Source: Dermacentor variabilis
Taxonomy: Eukaryota; Arthropoda; Arachnida; Ixodida; Ixodidae
DNA: 64,000 nt
NCBI RefSeq assembly: GCF_050947875.1
Contig: NC_134568.1
Location: 212,169,632 to 212,233,631, forward strand
Direction: 5' to 3'
Numbering within the stretch: position 1 is the stretch's first letter; the number at the start of each line of letters is the position of its first letter. Below, piece after piece: positions 9,901 to 21,831 of this stretch. The notes under the pieces were generated by a model that did not search any database, was not told where the DNA came from, and saw nothing but the letters and a program-made list of their open reading frames with translations. The translations under genes were made by a program, and so were the position numbers.

Positions 9901-12900
9901 CGGCCCTGTTTGGTTAGCGGTGGTTGTCGCGTCTCTCATTCCGATGCACCGAGACAGGTCGCGTAACATGCTGCGACTCAAGTTGGGTTACAAAGAGAGA
10001 GACTAAATCTATACTATTGTTCTTAATCTGGCACCGCTACCGCTTTGGACGAACACTACGTTCCGCTACGTGTCGTGTATGCCCGCCGGCAGGCACGTGA
10101 TCTTGCATCTCCCTCCATGATTGGTCTTGGCGAAAAGAGGCAGAATCCTAGAGAATTCCGGCGTCGTACGTGTATGTATGTAGCGCTGCCGCCGTTGTTC
10201 CAAGGGAGAAAAAGAAAGAAAGCATGCGTGCTTGAATACAGTTAAATGCACATAGATGAAAAGAGGCAGACACTGCGTGATGTTTCGTATCCGTAAAAAA
10301 ACGTTCAAGATAGAAGACAGGTGTTTCGGCGACACGATGATAATATACGAGTTACATAGGCGAAAAAGCAATAGCGACTGACACCGGTGGCGAGGAAGAA
10401 CGCAATTGGCCCAAAAAGTGCCGAGACAATATTGAGGAAAATTATACGAATGTACGGCCAGCAGAATAGCTCGAAATGGACGAGGGAAATGCTGGATTAA
10501 CACCTGAATCTTATTCGAAAAGGCGTGCGTTTGATCAGGTTAGGATAGGCGAAAATTTCTACGTTTTCTCTTATGGTTATACCTTGCTGTTCGCCATGCG
10601 CGGTGCGTGAAGAAATTGGCCGTCAGACTGTTTCTGATACATTAATCGAATGAACGCTTATGCAAACACTTCCTAGCTTATTAATGACTTTCCCTTCTAT
10701 GATTCGCGGGTCCGGTGTTTTTTTTTTTTTTTGGGAGGGGGGGGGGGCGACTTTTGTTTCACTGAAATCGACTGTGCACATGCAGTCCATACGATGTGAA
10801 GGCAAGTGACCACTTGGGGATGCCTTCAGCGTTTCCTTTTATCTGTTTCCACTCTGCTGGCCGTACTCGTAGGATCACGAACCTAGTAGCTAGCAAAGCT
10901 TCAGGTTCTTTTAATAGACAAATATCTCCGCCGATAGTCTGAGCAAGGCGTGGATAATGCGAAGTGGAAGGCCGAAGTGTGTCTCTTGTACGCACGCGCG
11001 AACACTTGCTTTAGTGACGAGTATTGCGCGCCTCGATCGTTTCGGGTAGTGCCGCTGAGTCTTATTGTAGAGAACAGAGCTGTTAGGCAGAGTTTAGTTT
11101 CCCCGACTGACCGAATCGAGCACTTATTAACGCAGCAGCCATGCGACGACCACACTTTTATTGGAGCCAAACGGTAACGTGCGCCTGCCTGTAAGCAACT
11201 GGGTGATGAGAAGTACATAAAGCTATAAGCATCAGCTTGCAACAGACGGCAGCCAGTGCGCGTTTTATTCGTTCCACAATCTCATTGCCGTGACTTTTCA
11301 GTCACCGCTGGGCTCAAGTGAGAGTTACATTGCTCTCATATTCCGCTGGAGCAATTCAGTTTGTTCTTGGAACCATGCTCGCTTTCTTCTATATAGTTGT
11401 GGCAGTGTTATGCCGAAAGCGTATGCGAAAAGCTAGCTCTGGGATTGTATATTGCGACAGAGAAAGGGCGCAGTGTAGGAACGTTGTTCCTGTTCAGTAT
11501 GAATGTGTCTATCGCACATCTTTTGACGGGAAACGTCCTTAAAGGCGGTCAGAGGGGATCGCTTGCTGAAACCGCGTGTAACGAAAACGTTTGATTAACA
11601 TTATTGCTGATATCATTGCAACCGTACTAGCCACGCGCCTTACTTTGGTATCGCTGTGTAGAGAAAAGAAGCCATTACTAGATTATGCGTGCATCGCGTG
11701 TACAGATGGCGGCGTGGTTCTGCATGCTTGACGCGATCGGAGCTCAATTTAGCCTCTCGCTCGAAGTTCAGACAGAGAGAGAGAGAAAAAAAAATATTAG
11801 GCGGCGGCTGCGTATGGCGCGTCTGAGCACGGCCACGCGGGCCCTCTCTTGAAAGCTATCTGCGACGGGTACAGTCTATGTGCGCCGAGGGCTTACAGCT
11901 CCGTGTGCGCTGTGTTCTCGCCGCTTAGTTCGCGTTGAAGCGAAATGCAGCACCCAGGTCGATTCGCTCGCTTCTTCTGCCGCTTTTACTCACGCCAGCG
12001 TTTTGACAACGAGTGTCCGCGGTCATCGAGCGAGATGTGTTCGTTTGCCTGTGCGCGCGTGACACCATGCTTGTTAGTTTAGTTGGTAAGCGAATGTCTA
12101 CAAGTTCATACGGCCGATAAAACTACTACCCTGACTTACAGCTGTCTGATAATTTGCTACCGCAATTGGTGCTTCGCCTTTCGGGCGAAACAGCGACTTT
12201 GTAACTCTCATTCCTTTTTTTCCCCCGCTAGTGAAATGAAGTGGCCGCTGCTTCCAACGCTCTCCTTTAGGACCCCCATGCATTTGATCGGCTTCAGTCT
12301 TTCGCTGTTTTGTCTCTTTGCTCTGCAGCGCTTCGTTGTTGGCCGTCTACACGGTTTTACGGTTTCACGGTGTACGCAAATTTAGTTGCCAATATTAGAC
12401 CATATTGATCGCGCAACGCGTGTACTATCAGCTAAATTGAAAGGCGGACAATTCCAAAACTATACTCCATTGCGTTCCGTTTCCAGGTTCACCTGCATTT
12501 GTAACAACAGCATAATTAAGACTCCGAAACGTACACTTGGGACTGCGTGCTCCATGCTTAGATATCGGCTACAGAGCGATTGGACGTTGTAGTTTCACGT
12601 AAATACATGTAACAGGTGTCGGAATCAGTTATTTCCTGTACGCGTTTTAATTTATGTTATGGTACGTTTTGTTAATTTCTCGCTTGTCTTGCCGACATCA
12701 TTCGGTGCTTTATTATGATGGTATATATGTATAGCTTGCGACTTAGCTCGCAAAGCAGTTGGCAAGCGAGATTTATTCTTAAAGCGCAGCGCGGTGTGGT
12801 TGGTGGCTTCGGCATCGGGGCACTATATATGCTTAGACCGGCTGTGGTAAGGCGGCGCGGCGCGCTCTCCTGTGTCCGGTGTGACTCTCCAACAGTGGCT

Positions 12901-13417
12901 ACAGCGGCACGTTCCGTACATCGGGGCCGAACTCTGCAGCAGCCGCTGCTGTGCTGCGCGTGTCGTGTCGGAGGGCCGATTTTAGATGACGGGCATGTGC
13001 TCTGCTTCCGAAAGACTTCCGGGACATTGTTTGCTTTTTTCGCACCAGCAGAGGCGGGTTTGCGGCGCAGCCAGTGTCCCAAATATAGGACGAGGCGGCG
13101 GCACGCTCCACCAGCCGTGGCGGGCAAGGCTGCTTGCCGTCCGTATAGTATGCGCGCGCGCAGCGCGATTCCCACGAAACGCGCAAGCAGCTATTTGATG
13201 TCTAAAAGATGTCTTGAACGGGTAATTCAAAAGCCTAGTAGCTGTCTTGATCAAGACATTTTGTAGCCATGGACGTCTAGAAGTACTTCAGTAATCCCTG
13301 CTAACGTTACGCTAAAAGTTGGCTAATGGACAGCTTGACAAGAGCAACTGAAGACTTTTATTAGACATTCCCTCAAATTTTTGCGGCAGCTGTTACAGTA
13401 ACAGGACGTTTGCCCAC
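9901..13417. other. Long interval without recognised genes
   Basis: ORFs are short and show no known motif. A T-run followed by a G-run at about 10718-10747 is a simple repeat. A perfect 16-bp palindrome TGTCTTGATCAAGACA lies at about 13243-13258. About 12840-13160 is CpG-rich and open on both strands, with no recognised product. Confidence 0.4.
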
Positions 13418-13978
13418 AGTTACAATTTATTTTAAACGATGCATGGACATGAGAAAAAAAAGTTTATATTGTCGGATAGAGTGATGCAGTGGTAGTTTTT
13501 CCAGATGTGAACCATGGGAATAGTGTAGTACAGCCTCATTGGTCAATTTGTGCTTTTTAATTAGACCAATCAATTGAATGCCACCTGTCAGAATTATTTT
13601 GCAAATAAAACAAGATCTGTATTGTATGCTGATATAATTCCAATGTTCACTTATTGACCTAAACAAGAACATCTCTGCGTGAAACACGTCATTATTGACA
13701 AAACTTCGCCCTGCTGGGTCTCCACCAAATTGAAATAGTTTCTAGCAAAGAAAAATTTGGCCAGTGATGCTGCAGTTCAGGCAAAAATTACATCCTTGTT
13801 TCAGCTAGAGGTGGCACAATAGCCTTACACCAGTATACGAAACAGAACAATGTGCTGCAATGAGTTAAGAAATAAAGGATAGTACACATCTGGAAAAACA
13901 CTCTGCGAACCACTCTAACTAGCAATATAAATATATTGTTTCTGATGTCCATGCTTCATTTAAAAGTAAATTGTAACT
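13418..13978. mobile_element. 561-bp MITE with about 95-bp terminal inverted repeats
   Basis: The left arm (13418-13512) starts AGTTACAATTTATTTTAAA and passes GCATGGACAT to GTTTTTCCAGATGTG. The complement of the right arm (13884-13978) starts AGTTACAATTTACTTTTAAA and passes the same GCATGGACAT to GTTTTTCCAGATGTG. The arms are imperfect, so the copy is old. No transposase is encoded and I see no obvious TSD. An 86-codon minus-strand ORF at 13427-13687 lies largely in the left arm and is not credible as a gene. Confidence 0.68.
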
Positions 13979-13981
13979 TAC

Positions 13982-14089
13982 TTTCTGGGTGCCTCTTGTA
14001 AGGTAACGCCACATGCTTGCACAGCATCACGCAGAAATAATGGCGAGTTCTTCGGCATACCATCCATTAGTGAATTCCTTGTACAAGAA
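13982..14089 (-). other. Candidate spliced exon, unidentified transcript
   Basis: On the minus strand this 108-base segment is preceded by TTTATCTTTCAG (a good 3' splice site) and followed by GTAAGTTAC (a strong 5' splice site). It is fully open in one frame (36 codons: SCTRNSLMDGM...LQEAPRK) and in a second frame as far as a stop (FLYKEFTNGWYAEELAIISA). The protein is not recognised. The donor overlaps the outer end of the neighbouring MITE arm. It may be an exon of a host gene or a non-coding RNA, or a chance match. Confidence 0.3.
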
Positions 14090-14292
14090 CTGAAAGATAA
14101 ATCATAATATGCTGTTATTTTTTTTCATAAACTGTATGATGAGCTTTTCATGCATAAAAGGTGATTGCAAGCGAAAATGCAGCAAGGCATCAACTTCACA
14201 CCATGTCACATACTCATACTTTATTACCTAATAAATTGGAAAAAATGCAGAAAGTGTAATTAACAAGAGTGACAAATAGCAGCAAAGGTGAT

Positions 14293-14423
14293 CATGGATA
14301 AATCTTGATGATTGCCACCGTTGCCAGAGTAGGCCAGCCTTCGTAGGAGAGCACTGGCTGCCCACAAAAGCTTGCTGTCACAGGGCACGCATGACGGTTC
14401 TTGTAGACATAGGAAAGCAATAC
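14293..14423 (-). other. Second candidate exon of the same unidentified transcript
   Basis: The minus strand shows a pyrimidine-rich tract and CTGTTCTGTGCAG followed by an open frame reading VLLSYVYKNRHACPVTASFCG, continuing to EGWPTLATVAIIKIYP and a stop. A weak GT donor exists at about 14310. The reading is protein-like but unidentified. If real, it would be spliced towards 14089. Confidence 0.25.
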
Positions 14424-14612
14424 CTGCACAGAACAGGAAAAAAAGGGCAAGGGAAGAAATGGGAATGTTGAAATTAGAACTTCAATTAGCAATATGTTCT
14501 AAGTAAGAAGTTTGGCTCACATTAAAAATTAATTTAAGCACTCCTTTCTCTTAAACTACAGGTATCTTAAGGTATGTATGCGATGATGTTTAAAATGACT
14601 AGTATATTTGCT

Positions 14613-14935
14613 ATCATAAGAAGCCAACAAACACTGACACCAAGGACAACATAGGGGAAATTACTTGTGCTTAATAAATTAAATAAAGAAACGATAAATT
14701 AATGGAAATTAAAGTGGATGAAAAAACACGTTGCCGCAGGTGGGAACTGAACCCACAACCTTCGCATTTCGCGTGCTATGCTCTACCAATTGAGCTACAG
14801 CGGCGTCGTTTTCCCATCCACTTTCTTGGGTATTTATGTGTCCTAGTAGAACGCTGGGAGTGTTAGCCAGCGCCACAACTCAGAGACCTTGTTCCCGGCA
14901 TATAGTCATTAAGTTGAATAGCAGAGTCAAAGTCA
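14613..14935 (-). mobile_element. tRNA-containing tick repeat (copy 1)
   Basis: The first 150 bases from ATCATAAGAAGCCAACAAAC run to GAAAAAACACGTTGCCGCAGG. They are almost identical to 41923-42069, showing a dispersed repeat. The repeat carries a tRNA-like sequence on the minus strand at 14732-14804 and continues beyond it (CCATCCACTTTCTTGGGTAT onward). The right edge is approximate because copy 2 stops inside the tRNA-like part. It is probably a tRNA-derived SINE. Confidence 0.7.
14732..14804 (-). tRNA. tRNA-like sequence inside the repeat (probable pseudogene)
   Basis: The 73-base complement folds as a cloverleaf. The acceptor starts GCCGCTG and ends CTGCGGC-A (one mismatch). The D arm is TAGCTCAATTGGTAGAGC (box A), and the T arm GTGGGTTCAGTTCCCAC contains box B. 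The anticodon-arm candidate TAGCA-CGCGAAA-TGCGA has G instead of the invariant T33 and a stem mismatch, so a functional anticodon is doubtful. No nearby terminator-like T-run is obvious. I read it as the promoter part of a SINE and not as a working tRNA gene. Confidence 0.6.
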
Positions 14936-16960
14936 GCCTTTAATTTATTGTATGGTGTTTTGTGGCTAAAAAGCCACTTATCAACTTGTCAAACAAGTCT
15001 GAGAAGCTTCCTGCAAAATATAATAAGTTTAAAACAGTAATTCACTCTGCAGGTAAATGATGTACTAACTTAATTAAAAAGTTAAATAGCGTTTTATATT
15101 GTTGAACTAAAAGCAAGTTTGGCATTTTGCGCTGCCTAGCTGGTGCCTTTCTTTCAAACTTAAACATGACACAGTACAGAGCAAGCAGGTAGCATGCAAA
15201 GGAAGACTGGTGATAAAGTAGTGTTCCAAAGCAACACTCCTAGCTGGATCAATCACTTTTGTTGATATATTTTCATGTGACCCTAATTGGCTTCGGGCAA
15301 TACCTCACACAAATGACGCAACACCTTGGACGATGCGTGATACAAAGTTGAAAGTATCTTATGATGTGATCAAACGATAACATTGCCCACTGACTTGGAA
15401 GTGTTAACATGCTGTTTGCGTGAGAAAGTGCAAAGTGATTCGTATAGGTGGCAAATTCATCAGTGTATCTATTGCCTCAGGTAATTCTGAGCATCTATGC
15501 TGACTTGCAACTGAGAAGCCACTGCACACAAAAAGGTGTATTCAAGTAATGGTCCATGCAGAATAATTGCCCACCTAGTGAAAAGGCAAACGTGGCAGGC
15601 TAATGGGCCAGGGCAAATAGATTGATAAATTCTGATAACACCTCCAATGATATTATTGAAATAGGTGATAAAAAAACAGCACAGGTAAAATTGCAGTTAT
15701 GATAAATTTTTAAAAGTACCTCTGCAAACTGCTGGAACCCTCAGCATCATGCCTGTTCTACACGCACATATGTTGCAGCGCAATCTATATCTCAGACGCA
15801 GGCGCCTCCACAGATCACTTTGTGATCTCCTCACAATAAGGTTAAAAAACAGTCTGGCACAAGCTACTTGATGTGATTCATTTTGCAAGCGCCAGCCAAG
15901 TGCTGATGGTGGTAGAGCGAAATTGAAGTTTGTCCTTGTATGGAAGCCTTGGCCCATGTTTTATCAATTCTAGCGGCAAAGCACACCTTTTACAGCACAC
16001 ATAAATCTTAAATTAGACTGCTTGCTTATGCTGTACAGTAAGTTCCTGTAAAGAAACTAAATCACACAGAAAACATTTAGAATACCAAATTAGTCAAATA
16101 CTGGCTTGAATACATTTGTGCATTAGGGAAGCAAGGTGTAATGTACACTGTTGTAGAAAATTTTTACTCATGTATGGAATACTTCTATGACACAACAGAG
16201 TTAATTTGTGAGTTCTTACATAGCAATGACTACCTACAGGTAAATTTTGTAAGGCTTAGGGAAACTAATTATTAGTAGAACTGTGTATGTACACTGGCAC
16301 TGAGAAATTGGTTATAATGGTGGCAGCTTATAATGGACCAGTGCAAAAAAATGGCCGTTTGTGAGACACCAACTAGCTATTTTACCACGAAGCGCTCCCT
16401 GGCCTTAACCCATATAAAAAGCACTGGGAGGACCAGAGAGGGTACAGTACATTGGCTTACACTGATCATGATGAGGTCCCGTCATCCAGCTAACGCCAAG
16501 GTACAAGAAGGTGTCCAGCCGTCTATAGAGTGAAAGGGACAAAATAAGATAGTATCAAGTCAGTTGAAAGGCAGATATGCAATTACAAATAAGGTGACCC
16601 AGTCACAGTCATTCATTAATAAATGCCAAGCTGTGGTGATTTCACTCCCAGATGAAGCACCTACTAGGTTAAAGGTTTTGCTGCTTATTTAGAACAAAAC
16701 ACCCGTGAAATTTGTACATCAGCAGACGATTTAATTTGGAATTGTACAGATGAAGTAAATACTGCAGTTATATTTTTTGTTTTGTAATAAAGTGGGAACG
16801 CTACAAACTGCATAGTCACTGACACACACGCGCGCACACGTAAGAACAAAAGGACACAAAATAGGGCGAGTTCAGTCTGGTTCAGCATTACAGCCAGCGC
16901 GTCGTCTTCGAATGCACTGCACTCCTTTCGGTTGGCTTGTGCTATGTTAACCACAGGCTA
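14936..16960. other. AT-rich intron-like interval with weak candidate exons
   Basis: Base composition is clearly more AT-rich than in the flanks. Minus-strand segments at 15697-15957 and 16685-16954 are open for 86 and 89 codons. The first ends at an AG|GTACTT donor-like site and the second follows a TTGTTAG acceptor-like site. Neither encodes a recognised domain. They may belong with the candidate exons at 14.0-14.4 kb, but I cannot build a consistent reading frame. Confidence 0.25.
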
Positions 16961-16999
16961 ACAAGCAGGGCAAAGTTCTGACTGTTGCGGAAGTGGTGG

Positions 17000-17600
17000 A
17001 GCGCGGTAGTACTGAACGGCTGAACAGAAGCAGAACCCTCGTATAAAAGTAATGACGAAAACTCGCAGGGCAGAAGAGCCCATATATCAAGAATTGTCGC
17101 GGGTAACACCTAAATATGTTCGCATTGTTGACGAAAAACTAAGCGCAATGTATTTCACTTACCGGAAAAAGTGTTATCCGAGCGTGCGACGTACAAAGAC
17201 GCACCGAGACACGAAGGCGGCGAACGCAGATCCCGCCATTGTGGTAGTAAGCCGTCGGCGAAAACACGCAATACAGCCGATGTCACGAAGCACTGATGCA
17301 AAACACACGGCACACAGCATCAGCACAGCTAAATGACTCCGGTTAATATCCAGTATAAATGTACAGAACGGCTTAGAATGACGCACAACTGGATAACGAA
17401 CCGACGACCGAGACATAGCGGGCGGCAGTAACCGTTTTTTCAAACTTCCTGCCTCCCATTGTTTCCAGCACAGAATGAGAAGTCCGACAAATTTGGACCG
17501 TGCCGCCGAAGTGATCGCCGCGCGGTGGCTCTGTGACACCGCTATGCAACACCGGCGTTTCGCTCCTGCTGCTGTAAATACCTGCTGCGCGAGCATAGAA
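17000..17600 (-). promoter_or_regulatory. Putative CpG-rich promoter / first exon region
   Basis: An abrupt rise in CpG density sits at the upstream (minus-strand) edge of the AT-rich block. On the minus strand, CCACAATGG lies in good initiation context at about 17242, but that frame stops after 21 codons (MAGSAFAAF...RRTLG). A strong donor CCG|GTAAGTG follows at 17163. This could be a non-coding or short-uORF first exon of the unidentified transcript. Inference only. Confidence 0.25.
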
Positions 17601-17659
17601 TGTTTTCCAGGCGTCGTGTGCGCGCCCCGTATGGAAAACAATAACACGCCCATGATTGT

Positions 17660-18330
17660 TGAAGTTCTGGTGTGAAATTATTTAATATTAAAGCCAAGTA
17701 ACTTATGTTGCTTCCAACGAGTTCGATTTGTCTGTGGCGTCTTTTATTCGCTAACGCCGACGGCCGACGGTAACCGCACATTTAACACGTCGTTTGGCAT
17801 TTTATGCACTTTTAGACAAAAAGATCTAGAAAAGTTCTTGAGTTAGACATTCTGAATGCGTTTACCAAAACAGACTCTAGTGACACCAGTGTTTTGCCGC
17901 AGATAGAATATATACTAGCATATTCCAAGTGCTGAGGTCATGTTTAGAAGAAATTCTATTTTCAGTCTTATCATAGACCAAGACGTCTATAGCCGTTTGT
18001 AGCCGTTTCAAGAAGTTTTTAAGAGGTTCTGTGTTTCGTGGGTTGTGCCGGTCTTCGCGATTGCCCGGCATGTGGTGCGTCCCCTTTCGTTCTTATGGCA
18101 GTCTGTACTCGCGTCTCTTACGCGATCACGTTGCATAATTTGCTGCAGAAGTGGCTTCTTGTGGGATTTTACAAAGTGTCGTTGCATGTGCTGGGTGTAC
18201 TGCATTCGGCACGGCACGTAGTCGTCACCCGCAATTCTGTGCAGGGCTGTGTTGACATCTGCAATACCCGACCGGGGAGCGCGGTGCGTCACTCGTGATG
18301 CTTTTTCTGAACGTTTTATTGCAAAGGGAC

Positions 18331-18366
<36 letters not shown>

Positions 18367-18960
18367 TACTTTCGAAACTACCAAGGTTATGCTCGTCTTT
18401 TCGCTTCAAAAGGGAATGACCCGCTCGATACGCAGGAGTCGTCAGTGCTTGCATAAGGCGCTGCGAATGTTTCAGCTTCTAACTGCTGCTGACGCCAGCT
18501 CCTTGACCTTCGACGGAAGGAAGGCGACACTCTGAAGCAGTCTGCGGACGAATGCCTGTTTTATGACTCGCGTCAAGTTGATAAGCGAATCCTTGCCCTA
18601 TACGGCAGCGCTAAATCCACAATGCATGGGCTTTCGCCACCGGGTCTAGTCACGCTGAGCGTGTCGTAAACAGTAAATATCGTCTTATAGTAGCCGACTG
18701 ACCTTTGTGATTTTTTTTCTCTTCTTCTTACCGATACGCTGTGCCGGCAACTTACACATTGAAGCGCGAACGGAGAGAAATTAATCGGGTCCCACATTTT
18801 GTAACATTAATTCGATATTTTTATCGTTTTTGCTTACACGTCGCGCCAAATAGCCAATTCAAGCGACGGCGGCGGCGCGTCCGAGTCAATGGCGAACGGC
18901 TAAAATAATGGACAGTGAGGCGGAATGTGGAGAGATGTCGCCACAGGACACGCGTCACGC
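17660..18960. other. Intergenic; (CT)n at about 18335-18362
   Basis: No gene is recognised. The CT microsatellite interrupts otherwise random-looking ORFs. Confidence 0.4.
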
Positions 18961-18962
18961 GA

Positions 18963-19190
18963 CCCGCCGTGGTTGCTCAGGGGCTATGGTGTTGGGCTGC
19001 TAAGCGCGAGGTCGCGGGATCGAATCCCGGCCACGGCGGCCGCATTTCGATGGGGGCGAAAACACCCGTGTACTTAGATTTAGGTGCGCGTTAAAGAACC
19101 CCTGGTCGTCAAAACCTCCGGAGTCCTCCACTACGGCGTGCCTCATAATCAGAAATTGTTTTTGGCACGTAAAACCCCATAATTTTTTAA
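18963..19190 (+). mobile_element. Ruka tRNA-derived SINE
   Basis: CCGCCGTGGTTGCTCAGGGG, GGTCGCGGGATCGAATCCCG, GGGGGCGAAAACACCCGTG (10-base deletion of the second CGAAATG block), TTAAAGAACCCCTGGTCGTC, CTCCACTACGGCGTGCC and TTTTTGGCACGTAAAACCCC occur in Ruka order, with a T/A-rich tail. Confidence 0.93.
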
Positions 19191-19469
19191 GCACATTTCA
19201 CGGTCGCAACTAGATGACAGTTCGACGTGCAATCGTATATACTTTGAATTAAGTCACTGCTCTGCTGCTTGTAATCGCCTTGGTTATGTCTTGATGGCGT
19301 TATTGGCACGCGACATTCTCACGCTGCCTGTAACTTTGTGACATGTTTTTTTCCTGGCACATAAAAAGGAGACGCTCGGGCAAAGCACGTCTTTGTAAGA
19401 CTAGATCCGGTCGTGCACTGCATGTCCTCTTCCTCCTCCGTGAGCCACCGTTGCAAATTGAGGCCAACC

Positions 19470-19690
19470 GCCGCGGTGGCGTTTTGGTGGCTATGGCGTT
19501 TTGCTGCTGAGCACGCCCCCATGGGGTCGATTGCCAGCTGCCGCGGGCGCGTTTCGATATGGGGCCGAATGAAAGATAACGGAGAATTTGATATTTTTAT
19601 ATTTGTAGGTACTCGCCAAAAAAAAAAAAAAAAGGAAACCCCGATGGTCGAAATCAATTATATACACGGCGTATTTCATAGCTCGTCTGC
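19470..19690 (+). mobile_element. Degenerate Ruka SINE with internal A-run insertion
   Basis: The head CCGCGGTGGCGTTTTGGTGG and a box B remnant GGGGTCGATTGCCAGC with GCGTTTCGATATGGGGCC are recognisable. An AT-rich stretch and a 16-base A-run follow. The body then resumes as GAAACCCCGATGGTCGAAAT and CACGGCGTATTTCAT. Confidence 0.6.
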
Positions 19691-20380
19691 TGCATTTGGA
19701 CGTTATAACCCATAATGTTTAAATGTAGGCGAACCTGGATAGCAGCAGCAAACACTAGTTTGTTTTCGACTTGCTTGTGTTTATGCTGATACTTCTGCAG
19801 CACCGTAAACTCTTTTCCGCAAGATACAAACGATGACTGGTGCTGTCGTGCATGCATAACGTTTCCTGTGTACTCAGTGTCTTCATTGCTCGTTCGGCTG
19901 TGCTGTCTGTCGCTGCTGCCAGTGTGGGAAGGTTGAGCGCGAGCTCCCTTCCGGGGTGCTCGTGGGAAAAAACTCGGGGGCGTTGTGGGTGCTCCATACT
20001 AGGCCTTGCTCTTAGTTTCGCACTGCCAGAATTTTTGTGATCTGTGCGTGTCTTGAAGATGCCAAGAAGATCGCGGCAGGACTATGGAATGATCATTGAC
20101 AATATTTCTGTATACGAGCATATAGCGCAGCTGTACATCCTCACTAACTCAGTATGTTGTCATTAACGAGTGTCTGCGCTCGCGTGCTGCGTGCGCCGTG
20201 TCTGTGGCTTGTTTTCTTTCCGTCAGCGAGCCATAAATAGCCATCCCCCGTTCGTCGTACATCTGTGCCGACCCTTTGGTTTTCGCCATCGTTTTCCCCG
20301 GCCTGGAAAAATTGTAGCTGTGGCGGAAAGCAGTACACTTTGGAGCAGTTCCGTGGTGATTCGTGCGGGTGTGAACTTCT
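19691..20380. other. Intergenic, no recognised feature
   Basis: Only short random-looking ORFs are seen before the LINE tail. Confidence 0.4.
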
Positions 20381-20450
<70 letters not shown>

Positions 20451-20995
20451 GCCTGGTTACGCCCACTGCAGGGCAAAGGCCTCTCCCATACTTCTCCAAC
20501 AACCCCGGTCATGTACTAATTGTGGCCATGCCGTCCCTGCAAACTTCTTAATCTCATCCGCCCACCTAACTTTCTGCCGTCCCCTGCTACGCTTCCCTTC
20601 CCTTGGGATCCAGTCCGTAACCCTTAATGACCATCGGTTATCTTCCCTCCTCATTACATGTCCTGCCCATGCCCATTTCTTCTTGATTTCAACTAAGATG
20701 TCATTAACTCGCGTTTGTTCCCTCACCCAATCTGCTCTTTTCTTATCCCTTAACGTTACACCTATCATTCTTCTTTCCATAGCTCGTTGTGTCGTCCTCA
20801 ATTTGAGTAGAACCCTTTTAGTAAGCCTCCAGGTTTCTGCCCCGTAGGTGAGTACTGGTAAGACACAGCTATTATATACTTTTCTCTTGAGGGATAATGG
20901 CAACCTGCTGTTCATGATTTGGGAATGCCTGCCAAACGCACCACAGCCCATTCTTCTATGGCGCCCTCCAAAGTTTTGCAGCACGGTGTAGTTAT
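20381..20995 (-). pseudogene. RTE-like LINE 3' end: RT C-terminal region with (ATC)n tail
   Basis: The minus-strand frame (ORF 20457-21080) begins in unrelated sequence. It then reads the family C-terminal domain: GAFGRHSQIMNSRLPLSLKR, YNSCVLPVLTYGAETWRLTK, DKKRADWVREQTRVNDILVE, WAWAGHVMRREDNRWSLRVT and WIPREGKRSRGRQKVRWADE, ending GEAFALQWA. This matches the C-terminus of the longer copy at 45.5-48 kb. The simple repeat at 20381-20450, (TGA)n on the coding strand, is the short-repeat tail usual for RTE-type LINEs. The copy is 5'-truncated. Confidence 0.88.
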
Positions 20996-21142
20996 TCTCA
21001 GGAGACGACCGTGTTACGGTAACAAATGTGCAGCACCTTGCAACGTAAACCTCGTTCTCAAGCACAAAGTTCAACTGCACTTGTTTGACATTTGTGAAGT
21101 GTCTAAATTGTCGTTATTTCGAAGCACGACGCATTGTGCGTG

Positions 21143-21230
21143 TTAAGTTCGCGCCTGCGCGTACGATAGCATCCAGATTTTTTTTTTTTAATTCGTGATG
21201 CTACCGTAGGCGCATGCCGTAAAACTTAGC
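21143..21230. repeat. Imperfect inverted repeat (about 30-bp arms)
   Basis: The left arm contains TGCGCGTACGATAGCATC and the complement of the right arm contains TGCGCCTACGGTAGCATC, both preceded by TAAGTT. A T-run separates the arms. It could be a small fold-back element or a MITE relic. Confidence 0.5.
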
Positions 21231-21600
21231 CCTGGTTTGTTTGGTACGTCAGTTAACGATGTGCGCCTTTGACATTCATGTGGCTAGTAACAAGGTATCC
21301 GTTCGACGTGCCTCGATACGTTCTCGCTTTGTGAAAAAAAAAAAAGCAAGGGCGCTCTGCGTATCGCTGCAGCTTTTTTCAGAAAATAAACGAAGCCATT
21401 ATATGCACATGACCGCAGCCGACATCTAGTCGGTCTACTGTTACATGTACACGCTTCTTGAAAGTCCCCTGTAGGGCGGCGAGCCCCATGACCATCCATG
21501 TCTTTCTAGTTCATGAGTGATCATTATTTTAATATAATGGCCGAAACGGCCCAACTGCAGAACGAAAAACACCGTCTGCATATAAATATCGATTGTGAAA

Positions 21601-21780
21601 CGAAGGCCTCGCCTAGCGATGTCCAGTTCCACCTGTCTTGCGTCAGCCGGTGAGGGCTGGACAATATTTTTTTTTACTATGCCTACACTAACTTACGTCT
21701 TGCGTCAGCCGACTCCGTCATATATGCCTACAAATTTTCTAATCTTATCACACCCATTAAAGCTATGCCTATGCCTCCCT
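21601..21780 (-). pseudogene. Degraded RTE-like LINE 3' fragment
   Basis: CCTAGCGATGTCCAGTTCCA, TCTTGCGTCAGCCG and TTTTCTAATCTTATCACACC correspond in order to the C-terminal coding end of the antisense RTE-like copy at 49.87-50.05 kb (GCGATCTCCAATTACCCCTG, TCCTGCGCCAACCG, AATTCCTAATTTCATCGCTC). A TCTTGCGTCAGCCG segment is duplicated (at about 21636 and 21697). Confidence 0.5.
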
Positions 21781-21831
21781 CAACTGCAGCAGACTACACT
21801 TCTACAGAAGGAAGAACGGGGTGGGATAATA

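Noticed and set aside
13427..13687. 86-codon minus-strand ORF
   Set aside because: Largely inside the inverted arm of the MITE, so it is not a host exon.
14732..14804. A functional tRNA gene
   Set aside because: Anticodon loop lacks U33, the stem has mismatches, and the sequence is embedded in a dispersed repeat with a truncated second copy.
20170..20847. 225-codon plus-strand ORF with poly-His
   Set aside because: The His run is the (ATC)n tail of the LINE and the rest is antisense to the RT C-terminal frame.
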